Assembly: GCA_037013495.1 (NCBI GenBank)
Contig: CM072801.1
Span: 9,224,501 to 9,288,500, forward strand
DNA from: Hippophae tibetana
Taxonomy: Eukaryota > Streptophyta > Magnoliopsida > Rosales > Elaeagnaceae
Direction of reading: 5' to 3'
DNA: 64,000 nt
In this document: in pieces, positions 1 through 12,000 of the stretch
How positions within the stretch are numbered: position 1 is the first letter of the stretch
How the letters are laid out: each line of letters begins with the position of its first letter
Position numbers and translations under genes: made by a program
Notes under the pieces: model-generated
Databases searched by the model: none
The model's input: the letters and a program-made list of their open reading frames with translations, nothing else
What the model was told of the DNA's origin: nothing

Positions 1-1469
1 GAATCCGATAGGTTCAAACACTCATACTAATTTATATGCGAAATAGTTGATGTATAGAAATGAACTAATATGTTCGCATATGTATAAAGAATAAAGGCTC
101 AAAGTGTTATTTTAACATTGATCTCACGAAAGGAATCGAATGTATAAATTATAAAGATATCATATATAAAAATTATTTTCATGCATAAATCAAACTCATT
201 AAGAAAGAATTTCAAGATATATGTTTTTTACAAATGAAGAAATTGCAATGACTTTTTAGGGAATTACTTCCTATATCTTTTTTTTTGTAATTAGCATATA
301 CTCACAACTTTGTAGGCAATGTGAGTCATAGTATGTAGATGATACTATATATTTTTTATCTCTCTATTTTTTTTTTCTGAAGATATTTTTCAATATATGT
401 ATTTTTTAGAGAGTCAACCCATGTACAGATTGTACATTTTTTTTGGATTTTGGTGAGTGGTTAATTTTGTGGCTCTTCTGTTTGATCTTGGTTTAGGTAA
501 CCCCGTATATGTCTTTTATTTTGTAGCAGTCATGCATGAATGAGATATAAGCATATAGTATCAATTTTTACTCAAATCATTTAATCTAAGCAAAAATAAT
601 AATAAAAAAAATATACGATACTCTATTAAGATGAAAAAAATTCGTACATTCAATGCTAATACCTATATAGATCATCTAAAAAAATTGAAGAAATAAGAAA
701 TGTGTTTGGAGTAGAAAAAATATATATTTCACTCTGAATAAAAGAAATTAGGCTCAAATTATATCTCAGAAAGTTAGTCTTTACTAAAAAAAAATTCATA
801 AACATCGATTTTGGGTTTAATATAATTTCCACATTTTATCAAGAAATACTAGTTATGACAAAAACTAACTAATTATAAAAAATAATTACAAAATATTTCA
901 TGATATTTTTTCAAAAATTAATCTAACAGTACAAAAGACTTAATTATTTACTTAAATTTGATTTAAAGAAATGATAAATTTTTGTGAGAAAATATTTTTT
1001 ATTTTTATTTTTAATTTTTTAATTTTTTTATTTCAAAAATTACTAAATCACATAAAACAAAAATAAAACCAAACACAAAAAATGAAAACGTGAACATAAA
1101 AAAGAAAAAAATAATTTTTTTTTAATTTTTAAATTGTTAAATCCTTTTTTTTCTAATTAAGCATGGTAACTTTTCACCACCCCCAACCTAGAACTTACAT
1201 TATCCTCAATGTAACAACTGTAAATTAAAGATAAAGAGAAAAGAGAAAAAATATTACCTATTTCTTAAGAATGTGTAAGTAGTAATGGAGAAATGCAAGT
1301 GCATCCATCATATTCATCATTAAAGTGTATACAGACAGATCGCTGTGAACTTCTAACATCTCAACAAATATTTTTAGTTTTAACAATTTAAAAATTATTC
1401 ACATATAATTAAACTAAAATAAACAATAAAATTAAGTAAATAAAACAAATAACAGAAAATTACCTAAAA
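1..1469. other. AT-rich intergenic DNA, no gene seen
   Basis: The stretch is very AT-rich with many A and T homopolymers and stop codons in every frame. I see no convincing coding segment, RNA gene or complete transposon in it. Confidence 0.6.
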
Positions 1470-2773
1470 TGATAGGTTGCCTCCCATCCAGTGCTTAGTT
1501 TAACGTCTTAGCAAGACGTAACTTGAGGATTGCATTTTAAGTAAACTCAATGTCCCCTCATCATTGAGTCAATCAAACCTACAAGTAAGACAAGGTTGTC
1601 TACCTATACTGTTTCAAACATGCCTTATTGATTTTCAATTTTTTTTTGTACTTAAAACTAGGGCATACTTGGGGTTTTTAGATAACCCACATCTAGGTGC
1701 AAATCAAATAATTAAGGCATTAAAACACAATTGTACCCTAGATCAAACAAAGCAACTAACTCCTTATATTGTAATTGAAACTTTAAAATTTTGGAGATAG
1801 TTTCAGAATTTTTTTAAAAAAAAATTTAAAATTTTTTTAAAGTTAAAATAACATAATCAATATTAACCAAGAGTGCTCCCAGGAAAGAATGGTGGGGCAA
1901 AGGCTCCTTAAAAATCACCCTCCTAGATAGAGCAACGTTCCCAGGAAAGACTAGTGCCACAGAGGCTTCCAAGAACTAGTCTCCTAGACAGAACTCCCTA
2001 AGTTAATTAAGTTAATGAAAATCTAAGTTAATTAAGTTAATTAAAGTAAAAATTTAAGTTAATTAAGTTAAGTTAATTAAAAATCTAAGTTAATTAAGTT
2101 AAGTGAAGTAAAAAAAACTAAGTTAATTAAGTTTATGAAAATCTAAGTTAATTAAGTTAAATGAAAATTAAGAAAAAAAATATAGTTAAAGAAAGAAAAA
2201 AAATAATAAAAAGTGGGTGAAGAGAAAAGGGTATTTATAGGTGAGGATTGATAGAAAAATGGGTGAAAAAGTGTTAAAAAATGGTGAAAACGCAAAGTGG
2301 TGATTCCTGACGTTATTGATGATGTCAACATGACGTGGTGGCTGTGCGCAAAAATGAGGCGAAAATGGAAGCGGCGCACGCAGAGGGCAGCTGGGGCGCA
2401 CACGTGAGGCAACAAGAGTGCGCGTGGGCGCGCGCGGGTGTGGGTGTGGGTGTGGGCGGCGCGATTTCCTTCTTTTTGACATTTTGACCCATTTTGTCCA
2501 ATTTTTCGATATTTGTTGACCTTTCCTCATTTATTTATTGATATATTTGTGATGTATTGCTTCTAGTATTTCTATTTGAGTCTTTAAGTTACGTTTTTAA
2601 GCGAAAATACCTAAAAAATAATAAAAATCCCTGTGATTCCGAAAAGACAAATTTATATAAATATATGATAAAACGTATAAATAAATGATAAAACATATAA
2701 ATATATATATATATTTGTAATCTATTAATATGCATAAAATCATGATAATTTTTGTGCTTTTTGAGCACTTATC
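1470..2773 (+). mobile_element. probable LTR (solo or truncated) of a gypsy-type retrotransposon
   Basis: The segment can be bounded by TG at 1470 and by GAGCACTTATCA at the right end, the kind of terminus I associate with large Ty3/gypsy LTRs. It holds a TATA-like TATTTATAG near 2233-2241. Inside are two diverged copies of a roughly 60-bp unit sharing CCCAGGAAAGA (about 1876-1990), a run of AAGTTAATTAAGTTAA repeats (1990-2165), and a GC-rich patch with GGGTGT repeats (2340-2465). No matching 5-bp duplication was found, and no primer-binding site follows. The LTR call is an inference from end structure and promoter layout, and the boundaries are uncertain. Confidence 0.35.
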
Positions 2774-3319
2774 AGTCCTCTACTTTAGTGTGATTGACGA
2801 AGGCTAGGTTTTGTAATACCCAAAACAAATGAAAAAGATATCAAGGTTTATAGTTGGCAAGGAACTTGACCCCTCCCCTCCTCCCCCCCCTAAAAAAAAG
2901 AGGCAGTTGTAGTCAACTCTAATTATGGAAATAAGTCTGGGCCTTTTACCAAGTCTATCGAATAAAAGATGATAAAGGGCTAACCATCGTTGCGTTGGAA
3001 AAGACGATGCCATCTCACTTCGAGAACCTTCCTTTGTAGTCAAATGGGATGATACGCTTTAACGATGTTACCTACAAAATAAAAGGCCTACTAGGTGATT
3101 GAAATCGCTCAAGTTAGTGAGGACTCACTCACTCACCTACTCCTTATCTATCTAATAGTTTTTTCTACCTTCTTATTGAATTCAAAAGGTGACCCATCAT
3201 GCCAGGCTATAAGATAAGATATAGTTGTTGTACTACTTGACTGATAACAAAAAGCTTACTTAAAAACTGGAAGAATCTTGTATGTACGAAAACCTTATCT
3301 TCTGCTACTGGTGGACTGT
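2774..3319. other. unassigned sequence beside plastid-derived fragments
   Basis: This is moderately GC-balanced for the region and unlike the surrounding AT-rich DNA, but I cannot assign it to a gene. Since it abuts a ycf2 fragment it may belong to the same organelle-derived insertion, either plastid or mitochondrial. Confidence 0.3.
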
Positions 3320-3835
3320 TGCACATAAAAGCCCTATCATTAAAATACCCCTAGAAATGGATAGGGTTAAGTGGAGCAAGAAAGGTTTTCTATAAGATGG
3401 GAAATGAAAACTATTAGATCCGTAAGTCGTTTGTGAATAAGTGATTGTTTGATAATGAGTAAAGAATGTTCGTCTTTCTACTAAACAGGATGTCTTGAAC
3501 TCATGATTCATTAGATACTTTTTATGAATGTCAACTAAGTATCATAAGAAAAATTCTCATGATTTTTCAATCATTTGATAACAAGAGTCGTTTTTTGATA
3601 AATGATCACTTTGAATCAGAATCAATAGAATTTGATCAATCCCCTTTTCGTTAAGGTGTATAAATGAACTAAGAATTCTCTTTCTTTATCAACAATGAAA
3701 TCACTATTTGAGACCCATGATTCTATTTTATCATCAATCCAATCACCGTTCACATTTTTTTTCCTTTTTCTTATTAATGAATAGATATCTTTACTTGTGA
3801 AATCGACGATATCGATAAGATTGATATTCAAATCA
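3320..3835 (-). pseudogene. ycf2: fragment of chloroplast ycf2 in the nucleus
   Basis: Read on the minus strand, two overlapping-frame segments match the C-terminal half of the plastid Ycf2 protein as I know it. One holds [15 protein letters not shown] and [13 protein letters not shown] (3622-3831). The other holds [13 protein letters not shown]-like and SFHFPS segments followed by SRGILMIG (3305-3511). Between them the frame is lost and stops occur. In a plastid Ycf2 is a very large AAA-type protein of the protein-import motor; this piece covers only about 170 residues and cannot function. It is therefore a nuclear copy of plastid DNA, or plastid DNA that first entered the mitochondrion. The similarity fades near 3330, just after the SRGILMIG segment, and near 3835. 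Confidence 0.8.
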
Positions 3836-4139
3836 AAATATTACCTTCATCCCCCTCCCAAAACAAACCAATTTTATCAAAAGACTAATGTTGAAAGTCT
3901 TCCAGCTTCACATATTCTAAGATATATGAGTGCATCATTCCTATTTGATAAGGAGTTAGCACCCTCCTATAAGAAATAGTTAACCATAAATAAATAGGTA
4001 ATAGGTGTAGGCCAATTGGCGTAAACATGGATAGCTAGTGCCTTTTCCAATGTCCATACAACTTATTGAACACATATGGTTTATAAAGAGTCATTACTTT
4101 GGAATAAACATGATACCCACTATCCTTAAGTCGGAAGGA
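3836..4139. other. spacer between two plastid-derived fragments
   Basis: I see no recognisable gene. The stretch separates a minus-strand ycf2 piece from a plus-strand rbcL piece. These genes are not neighbours in plastid genomes, so the insertion is a mosaic. Confidence 0.35.
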
Positions 4140-4735
4140 GTTCTTTTTTGTTAGAGAATTGGGAATTCCTATCATAATGCATGATTACTTAACTGGGGGA
4201 TTCACTACAATGGTATACTTCTTCACATCCATCGTGCAATACTTGTAATTATTGATAGAAAAATCACAGTATGCATTTCTACGTTATGGTTAAAGCATTA
4301 TGTCTATCTGGTGGATATCATATTCACGTTGATGCTATAGTAGGTAAGCTTGAACGGGAAAGATAAATTACTTTAGGCTTTGTTGATTTATTATGTGATG
4401 ATTATATTGAAAAAGATTAAAATTGTGGTATTTATTTCACCGATCTCTTTACTGGGTGTTCTTCCTGTGGCTTCAGAGGGTATTCATGTTTAGCAGATGC
4501 TTGTTCTGACTAAGATATTTAGATATGATACCATATTACAATTCAATGAAGGAACTTTAGGACACATTTGAAAAAATGCACTTAGTGTTGTAACTAAACA
4601 AGTAGCTCTAGAAGCATCCCTACAAGCTCATAACGAGAGTAATGAAATTATTTATAAGGCTTGTAAATGAAGTCCCGAATGAATTGATGCTTGTGAACTA
4701 TTGAAGGATATCAAATTTGAATATATTTTATAATC
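4140..4735 (+). pseudogene. rbcL: 3' fragment of chloroplast rbcL in the nucleus
   Basis: Plus-strand translation in shifting frames follows the C-terminal third of the Rubisco large subunit. Visible are RELG.P...MHDYLTGGF (about 4151-4206), the counterpart of the HF.V..KAL..SGG.H.H segment (about 4276-4330), the GKLEGERD...GFVDLL.DD segment (about 4345-4400), and the N..ALEA..QA.NE segment (about 4590-4645). The similarity ends at I.FE near 4725. Several frameshifts and in-frame stops are present, so it is dead. Rubisco large subunit is normally plastid-encoded and fixes CO2 in the stroma; a nuclear copy like this has no known role. The degree of decay suggests an old transfer. Confidence 0.85.
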
Positions 4736-5550
4736 TCATATTTACAGCTAATTTTTTTAATTGAATTTCAATTCAATTAAGTTAAAATTTAAAATAATAA
4801 ATAAATTAAATGAGTTTAAAAGTATAATATTTTATTAAAGATATATTTTTTAAAATTTGAATCCAAATAATGATTTAAATTTTATGATACTAGTACGTGG
4901 AGAACACATTAATATGTGTTCAAAATTAAGAAATATAGTCCTACAAAAAAAATTAGAGAGCATAGAGAATAATTCAAGGTATTATCTCATATAAATATTT
5001 TCTTTTAAGATAGTAAAACATATTCATTTTTTTTAAATTTGGTTGTTTTTGATAATTCAATTCTTTAGTGCTGTAAAATTTTAATTATTTTTAACTAATA
5101 TAACTTTTATAATTATTTTTGTTATATAATATATTTTTATAAGTGACTATTAAAATTAAATACAAAAGCTTATTATTATTATTGAATATTAAATTAATAA
5201 CAATTATTTTAAATAAAAAGAAAGATAAAATTATCTAAATAAAAATATCACAGACAATAAATGATTTAGCAGGCAAAAATACCATTTACGTAATATTCAG
5301 GTGAGAGAAACCTAATTAAATCGACATTTCTATTTGAATTGAAAAAAAATTAGAAATTTTAAATAAATACGGTATTAAATTGAAAAAAAAGAGAATTTAT
5401 AAATAAACATGGGTAATAAATTTGGGAGTATATTCCTCGTCGCTTTTCTTTTAAAACTTTGTATTGAGTATATATATATATTTTAAAAATTATACTCGTT
5501 TTAAATTTTATTGATATAAAATAAAACATTATCTTATATTCTGAAAGCAA
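4736..5550. other. AT-rich intergenic DNA, no gene seen
   Basis: The stretch has low complexity with many AATTTAAAATA-like runs. No coding signal was found on either strand. Confidence 0.55.
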
Positions 5551-6779
5551 ATCAATAATTTCTCCGAATACCATAAGCCTCGAGCTCACTTTCTGAACCC
5601 TGGAAGGCTGCAGCCTACAAGCACAAATTTCCAAGGAGGGCCTCCCAGCTTCTGAAACCAGAGTCGCTGCTTATTTAACTCAGGGAAGTTCTACAATTGG
5701 CAGTTAGATATTTATGTCCCTTTGTTTGCCGCTTTAATTTTTAGGTTATGATTACATAATAGATGGAAATGATAGTGATAAATAGTAAAAGGTACGAGGA
5801 GGAAGATGTTTTGGTGGCTGAGATTGAGAGTGACTTGAGTTAAACAAATTGGAAGAGGATCCCAGTCCTTGTTAAAGCAATTTCAATCTGTGATTGTCGC
5901 AAACTCTTCTATAACAATACGGGGTTGTAATAAAAGGCGTGGATTGCATTCTAATATTGAATGTTAATTTAGACTTCTCCCTACATATTTGCTCATCTTT
6001 CAGCCGCCATACTCCTTCCTTCATTGATCAAAACCTTATTGCTGATCCTTCTCTGTTAGACTATTATCCAACTTCAATTTGTGTTCAATATGTTGATGTA
6101 AAGCAAAATTATTATGTAACCCTTCTTTATCGTAACAACGACTAGCAATGTTTTTGTTGATGTATGTTAGAAGTTATTGAAAAATCAACTTTTTAAAGAA
6201 TTTATCAATGTTGGCCCTTCTCCAAGCTCTCTAAAGAATGGTCAATATTGATTTTATACATGTATAACCCCATAAATGTTTGTTTTATGCACCATAGTGT
6301 AAAAACATTTGTAATCTAACAATTTAGATTATTGGACTGAACACAGTATCTCAAGTTCTGATATCGTGTTAAAATTTGTTTATAAATTAACTCTTGTAAA
6401 AAATTAAGTTGTTGGAAGAATAACCAACATTATTTTTATACATTTTTCATCATGACTAGTAATATTTTTGGGGATTTTGACTAGCACTATTTCTTCGTCT
6501 GGACTGCTTGGCTTGTGTGTTTAATGAAAAAAAAAAAAATTACTGTCAATAAAATCTTCCAGTGATATACTGATATATCATTATTGGTTGCTATTTGCCA
6601 CTCTTATGTTCTTATTGGCGATAAGATTCAGATGCAATAGTTATGACCCTGTAAGCAAGTGTTTTTAACCCTATTTTGATTGATGTGTCTTTGGTTAATC
6701 ACTGCCATTTTGTTGGTCTCTGTATGATCTGCACTCCATTTTTGTTTATGCTTTTTTTGTCACCAAAGGTTAGAAAAAG
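5551..6779. other. unassigned intergenic DNA with a GC-richer patch
   Basis: The patch at 5560-5720 is clearly richer in GC than its surroundings and is open for a short distance on the minus strand, but I do not recognise the peptide. The rest (5720-6779) has ordinary composition. It may be remains of a host gene now cut by transposons; nothing here can be named. Confidence 0.35.
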
Positions 6780-6872
6780 ATGACTGCAGGAACTTTAGGG
6801 ACAAACACACTCACACGGTGTAGAAGATGCAGGCAACTATTGACTGAGCTGCACAACCCTTCTAAAGTTGGG
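6780..6872 (+). other. candidate small exon encoding a CxxC-containing peptide
   Basis: An ATG opens 31 codons in frame and ends at GGG followed by a good splice donor (GTAATG). The peptide contains TRCRRCRQLL, in which two cysteines are spaced as C-x2-C, as in half of a zinc ribbon. I do not recognise the family and could not find the following exon. A hAT element lies only about 120 bp downstream and may have interrupted the gene. It could equally be a chance opening; base composition (richer in GC than its surroundings) is the main argument for coding. Confidence 0.25.
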
Positions 6873-6987
6873 GTAATGTGTTTTTAGATTTCAGAACTTT
6901 CATAATTGAATTTTAAATCCTTCTCTAACACCTATTTTTTCAAAAGTCACAATCTCACCTTTTCCTAAAGGAGAAAGGGAACCTAAT

Positions 6988-6995
6988 GTTCCGCC
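6988..6995. repeat. left 8-bp target-site duplication of a hAT element
   Basis: GTTCCGCC directly precedes the terminal TAGGAATGGGC. The same 8 bp with one change (GTTCCACC) follows the right end at 9084-9091. Eight-base duplications are diagnostic of hAT insertion. Confidence 0.8.
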
Positions 6996-9083
6996 TAGGA
7001 ATGGGCAAAAAAACTACGGGTTCGGTTATCCGCGGTTAATCGCACCAGCGGTTCGGTCTTTATCCGTTAAATTTTGGGGACAGGTACGGTTCAGGAACGG
7101 TTATACTCATAACTGTACCCGCATGTACCCGAAATTAATTAAATTTATTTAAATAAATTATATATTAATTAGGGTTCGCACATTATATAAATCAAATTGC
7201 TTGGTTTTTGATTTCAGATTTTTTGTTTTTTGTTTCGCCTTTCTCGCCTTTCTCGCCTCATCTGTCATCTCTATCGCTCTTTGTCTTTGTTGTCTTTGTC
7301 GCTCTCAGCTTGTCGCCGACTCGGCTCATCGTCCTCATTCACTTTCACAGTCAACTTCTTCTTCTGTTCTATGCTTCATGTTTTCTTTTACAGTTTTACT
7401 TAGATTGCTTCTCTTGATGATTGATACATAAAGTGGCTACTCTGTTTTGTGTATGGACCTCCTTGTTATGAGATTTGTGCTAATCTGTTTTTGTCACAAA
7501 AATTTCGAGCCAATTTAAGTGTTTGATGAAAGCTTTGGAGTTTTTACTTAAGCAATTCTTTTGCACGTTGATTAGTGTTCTTCATTCGATTATTTAGAAT
7601 ATCAACATCATCATAGAAGGGAGAATGGTAATTTCGATGATTGATATAGAAAAGTGTTTTATAACATTCATCCAGTAAATTATTGATTCTCTTAGAAATA
7701 GCTTGAACTGAGTGTATTGAAACCTTCATCTGAGTATGCAGATCTCTAATGGCTGCCCTAGCTTTCTCTACAAAAGATATGTCATCACCTTTGACATCTT
7801 GGTTCCTAAGTTGGTTCCATTTTTTCTCATAGGTAATTCAAACTCTTTCTCATAACTGTTGAAATCATTAAGAACTTGGTTCATTAATCATTACAAAGCA
7901 GGTTCATATTTTAATCATGGAATTCTTTTTTGCTTGCAACTACAGATTTAGAGAATCTTACAACTAAAATGTGTTACAAGCTCAACCATGTTGAATGCTC
8001 TAGTAATCATATTGCATAAAATAGAGATACTTGTTATAAAATGTTCCATACTAGAGAGTAATAGTTACAAAAGACCTTTGAACTTTGGCCACTGTTGCAG
8101 TTTTTTTTATGCTTTTTTTTATAGTAAATAACTATTTAAGGCAAGACCTTGAGCCCTTGGAGTCCACTGTGTTGTATTGTTATATTGGCTTTCTATTTAT
8201 GTTATCTATGCTTATATTTGTCAAGAAGGAAGAAAAAAGGTAGAGGTATATATCAAGTAAAAAAAAAACAGATTGGATTATAATTGTAGGTTGAAAACAA
8301 GTTAAGAATACAAGTTTATGTTCAATAAAAAAAAGTATCATTTTTTTTTGTAAACTTATTCATCATTCATAAAAAAAGTTTCATTTGCCAAACTAGATTA
8401 TTGCGATTATTTCAAAGTTTCAACCAATATTTTGGAAGTTCAAGATAAAGTATACATTGACTTCTTCATATAGCTTTGTTTCCTAGGCATATAATCTATC
8501 TAATGTTGATTGGTAATTGCTTGAAAACATGCCGGGATCATTAGAGAAGTAACTTGTGCTTTCACAATCTTCATCTTTAGAACTTGAAAAATAAATAAGA
8601 ATCTCGATGGAGATGAGCGAGAAGCTGACTGAAAAGAGCTACAGGGTTCAAAAAATTTGTAGCTACAAAAATAGAAAATGTAAACGCTCAATATCTTAAA
8701 AAGTATAAAAGTTGCTAAAAAAAGGCAAAAGAAAAGTATGCTTTCATAGTTCCATAATCTCATTTATATGTATGTAATTTTATCGAGATTTAGAAAAATA
8801 TATAGTATTAAATGTTAAATTCTTTTATCATATAAATATATTCAAACTCAAAATAACAAATTAAGAGAACAAATTTAAGAGCTTTGTCAGTTGTCAGCTA
8901 TTTATAGAACCAAAAAGATCCCAATTGAATAGGATTTTTTTAAAAATTTGAAAAATGATTTTTTTTGGTTTTTTTTAATAACTATCCCTAATTGATATCT
9001 ACGGGTAAAAACGTGTTCTCAAATCGTAACGATTTTCGGATGTTTTTAAAAACTATATCCATCTGTATCTGTGCTCATCTCTA
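6996..9083 (+). mobile_element. non-autonomous hAT transposon carrying a host gene fragment
   Basis: The element has short imperfect terminal inverted repeats (TAGGAATGGGC at the left; TAGAGATGAGC as read inward from the right) and 8-bp target duplications with one mismatch, both typical of hAT. About 180 bp of its left end, including an ATTTATTTAAATAAATTATA tract, is shared with the hAT left end at 60228. A pyrimidine-rich leader-like segment around 7200-7420 and the 'CTACTCTGTTTTGTGTATGG' segment near 7440 are also shared with the 60.2 kb copy, so both belong to one family. No transposase domain is visible inside. Instead the minus strand of its middle (about 7690-8640) carries exons of a DUF632 gene. 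The single mismatch in the duplications suggests moderate age. Confidence 0.8.
7690..8640 (-). pseudogene. captured fragment of a DUF630/DUF632 gene inside a hAT element
   Basis: Two coding-like blocks lie on the minus strand. The upstream one (about 8640 down to 8451) reads SSSKDEDCES, then QSTLDRLYA, a TAG stop, then ETKLYEEVN, and ends at a GT donor (GTATAC). The downstream one (about 7855-7690) reads NQLRNQDVKGDD and then AAIRDLHTQMKVSIHSVQ. These are hallmark DUF632 segments of plant nuclear proteins with a DUF630 N-terminus, the family that includes Arabidopsis NRG2. About 0.6 kb of intron-like DNA separates the blocks, so capture was of genomic DNA, not cDNA. The in-frame stop (where the family has Trp) and the missing remainder of the gene make it non-functional as a protein. 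Confidence 0.7.
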
Positions 9084-9091
9084 GTTCCACC

Positions 9092-12000
9092 CATTGAATG
9101 GGAAAAGTAATGATAAAATGGAATATAAAAAGCAAACATGAGTATTGGATAGAAAAACAAAAATTGAGAACAAAACACAGAATACAATTTTACCAAACAA
9201 ATTTTCTTTGTTATCTGTTTACATTAAAAAAAAATTGGTTACCAAACAAGTTTTAAACATAAAGAAATAACACTAGTTACAAAACAAGCCCTTAATAATT
9301 AACTTTTGCCAATCCTTCACAGAATATGTGTGCCTTAAAACACTTGCAACATAGGAAATGCTGTTGATTTTTGATACGGAATCACACATAACAAATGTTT
9401 CAGCTGAGTGGCCATTTTATCATTTAAAATTGTTTAATGTGAGCAATATTTACAATATTACTACAATTAATGTGAAGTTGGATATAAGAGTTGAGACTTG
9501 GGAGCTATTTATATACCCTATAAATGTGTTCCTCACCACTTTCTCATCCACCTTAATAAGCCATTTGGTCTTACCAGCCTTGAGAGAAAAACTCTTTTTT
9601 CCAAGTCTAGGATTCATTCTTCCACCACCATAATCCTTCATTTACATCTCATTGTTCTTCCCAATCGTAGTAACCTCCATGCCTTTATCTATCTAATGCT
9701 TAGTAGACCTCACCGAAACCATAGCATCATTCATTTCCTTAAGGGCATGTTTGTTTGTGGTTTTGGTAAATAGTAGTTTTAATTATGAGAAAAATATTTT
9801 CAGGAAGAAACACATTATTTGTGTTTTATGAGTAGTATTGAAAGTACACTTGGAAAAAATTGTTTGGTATAGAAGTGCTTGTTGCTATTAGAAGCGATTA
9901 TTTAAGTCTCAGAAGCAACAATCAATCGCATATATAGTGCTTGATTTATTCTGATATGATTCAGATAATATTTTTGTCATGTATATGTAATCATTTGATC
10001 CAGGTTTCAACGTAAATGTAAAAGCTCCAGGAAAAAATCTATTTTTTTTCAGAAAATAATATTTAGTATGATTAAATAAAAAATTTGAATTGAATAAAAA
10101 GCTTGCAATAAATAAAATAATAAATAATGAATAATAATAAATATTATAATACAAATTATTTAAATATATTTTTTTATTTTAAAAAATAAAAATAAAAATA
10201 AAAAATATTAAAATAAAATATTGATAATAAATAAATATTAAACAAATACCTTGTAATTTTATCACATTAATTATTATTTTATTATTAATAAATGATTAAA
10301 ATTTAATATAAAAAATAATATTTTAATAAAAAATTATTAAAATAAAATTATTTATATATAAATAACTAAATTAAAACTTGAATTTCTCAATATAATTTAT
10401 TTTCTAGGTCTAACCCACAAAGTCAGTTGAAAACAATGCCAGAATTATTTCCTTTGAATGGCAAAATTTCCGTTCATATTTGGGTTTTTGTGTATAATGG
10501 GCATAATCCATTCAATACTTTAAAAAAGGGTTATATGAAATTTTATTTTTAAAATGGGCAAATCATAAACCATTAAACCATTATCCGGTCATTTTTTTTG
10601 TCTCTTTCTAACTCTCATTTCACTAGTTCTAATAACCCCATTATAATAATAATAAAAAAATTTGTCTTTCTTTTCTCTCTCCCTAATTCCAAGTAACTCG
10701 TTCTCTTAAAATATAATTATTTATTAACTTTTAATAAATAATAATTTATTTTTATTATAAATATAAAATAATAAAATAATTTATATTTATATAATAAAAT
10801 ATATATACTTTTTTATAATAAATAACTTATCAAAATTTTATTATAAAATAATTAAAAATAATAATAATAATAAATTATAAATTTTTAAATTATTAAAAAC
10901 TTTACTAAATAGTTGCAATATTTTTTATGAAAAATTATTGACATTTTAAAAAAATAATTTATATATTTTATTATAATAATAATAATATTAGATAATATTT
11001 TCATGCAAAATTTACGATATAATATTCCATGTTTGTATGGTATCTTATATAAAGTTGGATATATATAAATATTATTTTTTATATCATAATTATTTATTAA
11101 ATATAATTATAATTATATTTATTATTAATAATAATAATGTATTATATTATATTTAAAATTAATTATAAATTTATAAGATATTAATATTTTTTATGTTTAT
11201 AATAATTATGTTTTGTAAAATGAGATTTTTTTTTATTTTTTTAAAAAATAAATTTTCAAGTTTAAGGTTAAATTTTGCCCAACCTAAAACAAAATTCAAA
11301 CATTTTCTAAACTATTACATATGATATGTTTTTTATAGACAAAATCATATAAATATATAAATATTTATTGTTATACATACTATATATTTAATATTGTTAT
11401 AATCTATTTTTTATATATTTATTAATTTATATTATTTAATTTTTAAATTATTTTATCAATTTATATAGATATGAAACTATATTATTCAAGTTGGTAAATA
11501 AATTTAAAAATATTAAAAATTAAAAAACCTACACAAAAATTAATTCTCAAGTTACAAGTCAACTTTTGCCTCTTTTTAAACTATAACACCAATACTCCTT
11601 TTTTAAAAATATTATATAAGATTTGGCCATTTTGGACAAAACCCCTTCATATTTTCAAGGTGAATTCGGAGACTTAATTGGATTTTCCCCTTAATTTTCT
11701 ATTTTTATTCGTATCTTCTCTCTCCATCCAAAAACAAAACAAAACAAAACAAAATAGAAAATATCATTTGTTTTATAACTATATAATTTATATTATTTAA
11801 TCTTCTAATTTTTTAATTTTTTTAATTGAGTTTAATTAATTTTATAATTTAAAAATATAATTAATTAATTTAAATTTTTTAAAAATTTAAATTATTTTAA
11901 AAATAAAATAAAAATTATATATTTTATTAATAAAAAATATTAAAAAACAAACTCTACTCCACTCTTCTACTTCTATGTTATTTCTTTCTTTATTTGTTAA

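Noticed and set aside
2152-2530. Two overlapping minus-strand frames rich in Pro, His and Arg
   Set aside because: They arise from the GC-rich GGGTGT patch of a putative LTR and overlap each other in different frames.
7201-7431. Two overlapping hydrophobic, serine-rich open frames
   Set aside because: They lie in the pyrimidine-rich leader of a hAT element; CT-rich DNA yields such peptides by chance in several frames.
9288-9753. One miniature element bounded by CAAGCCCTTAA and TTAAGGGCATG
   Set aside because: The two ends face away from each other, so they belong to two different elements whose other ends I could not find.
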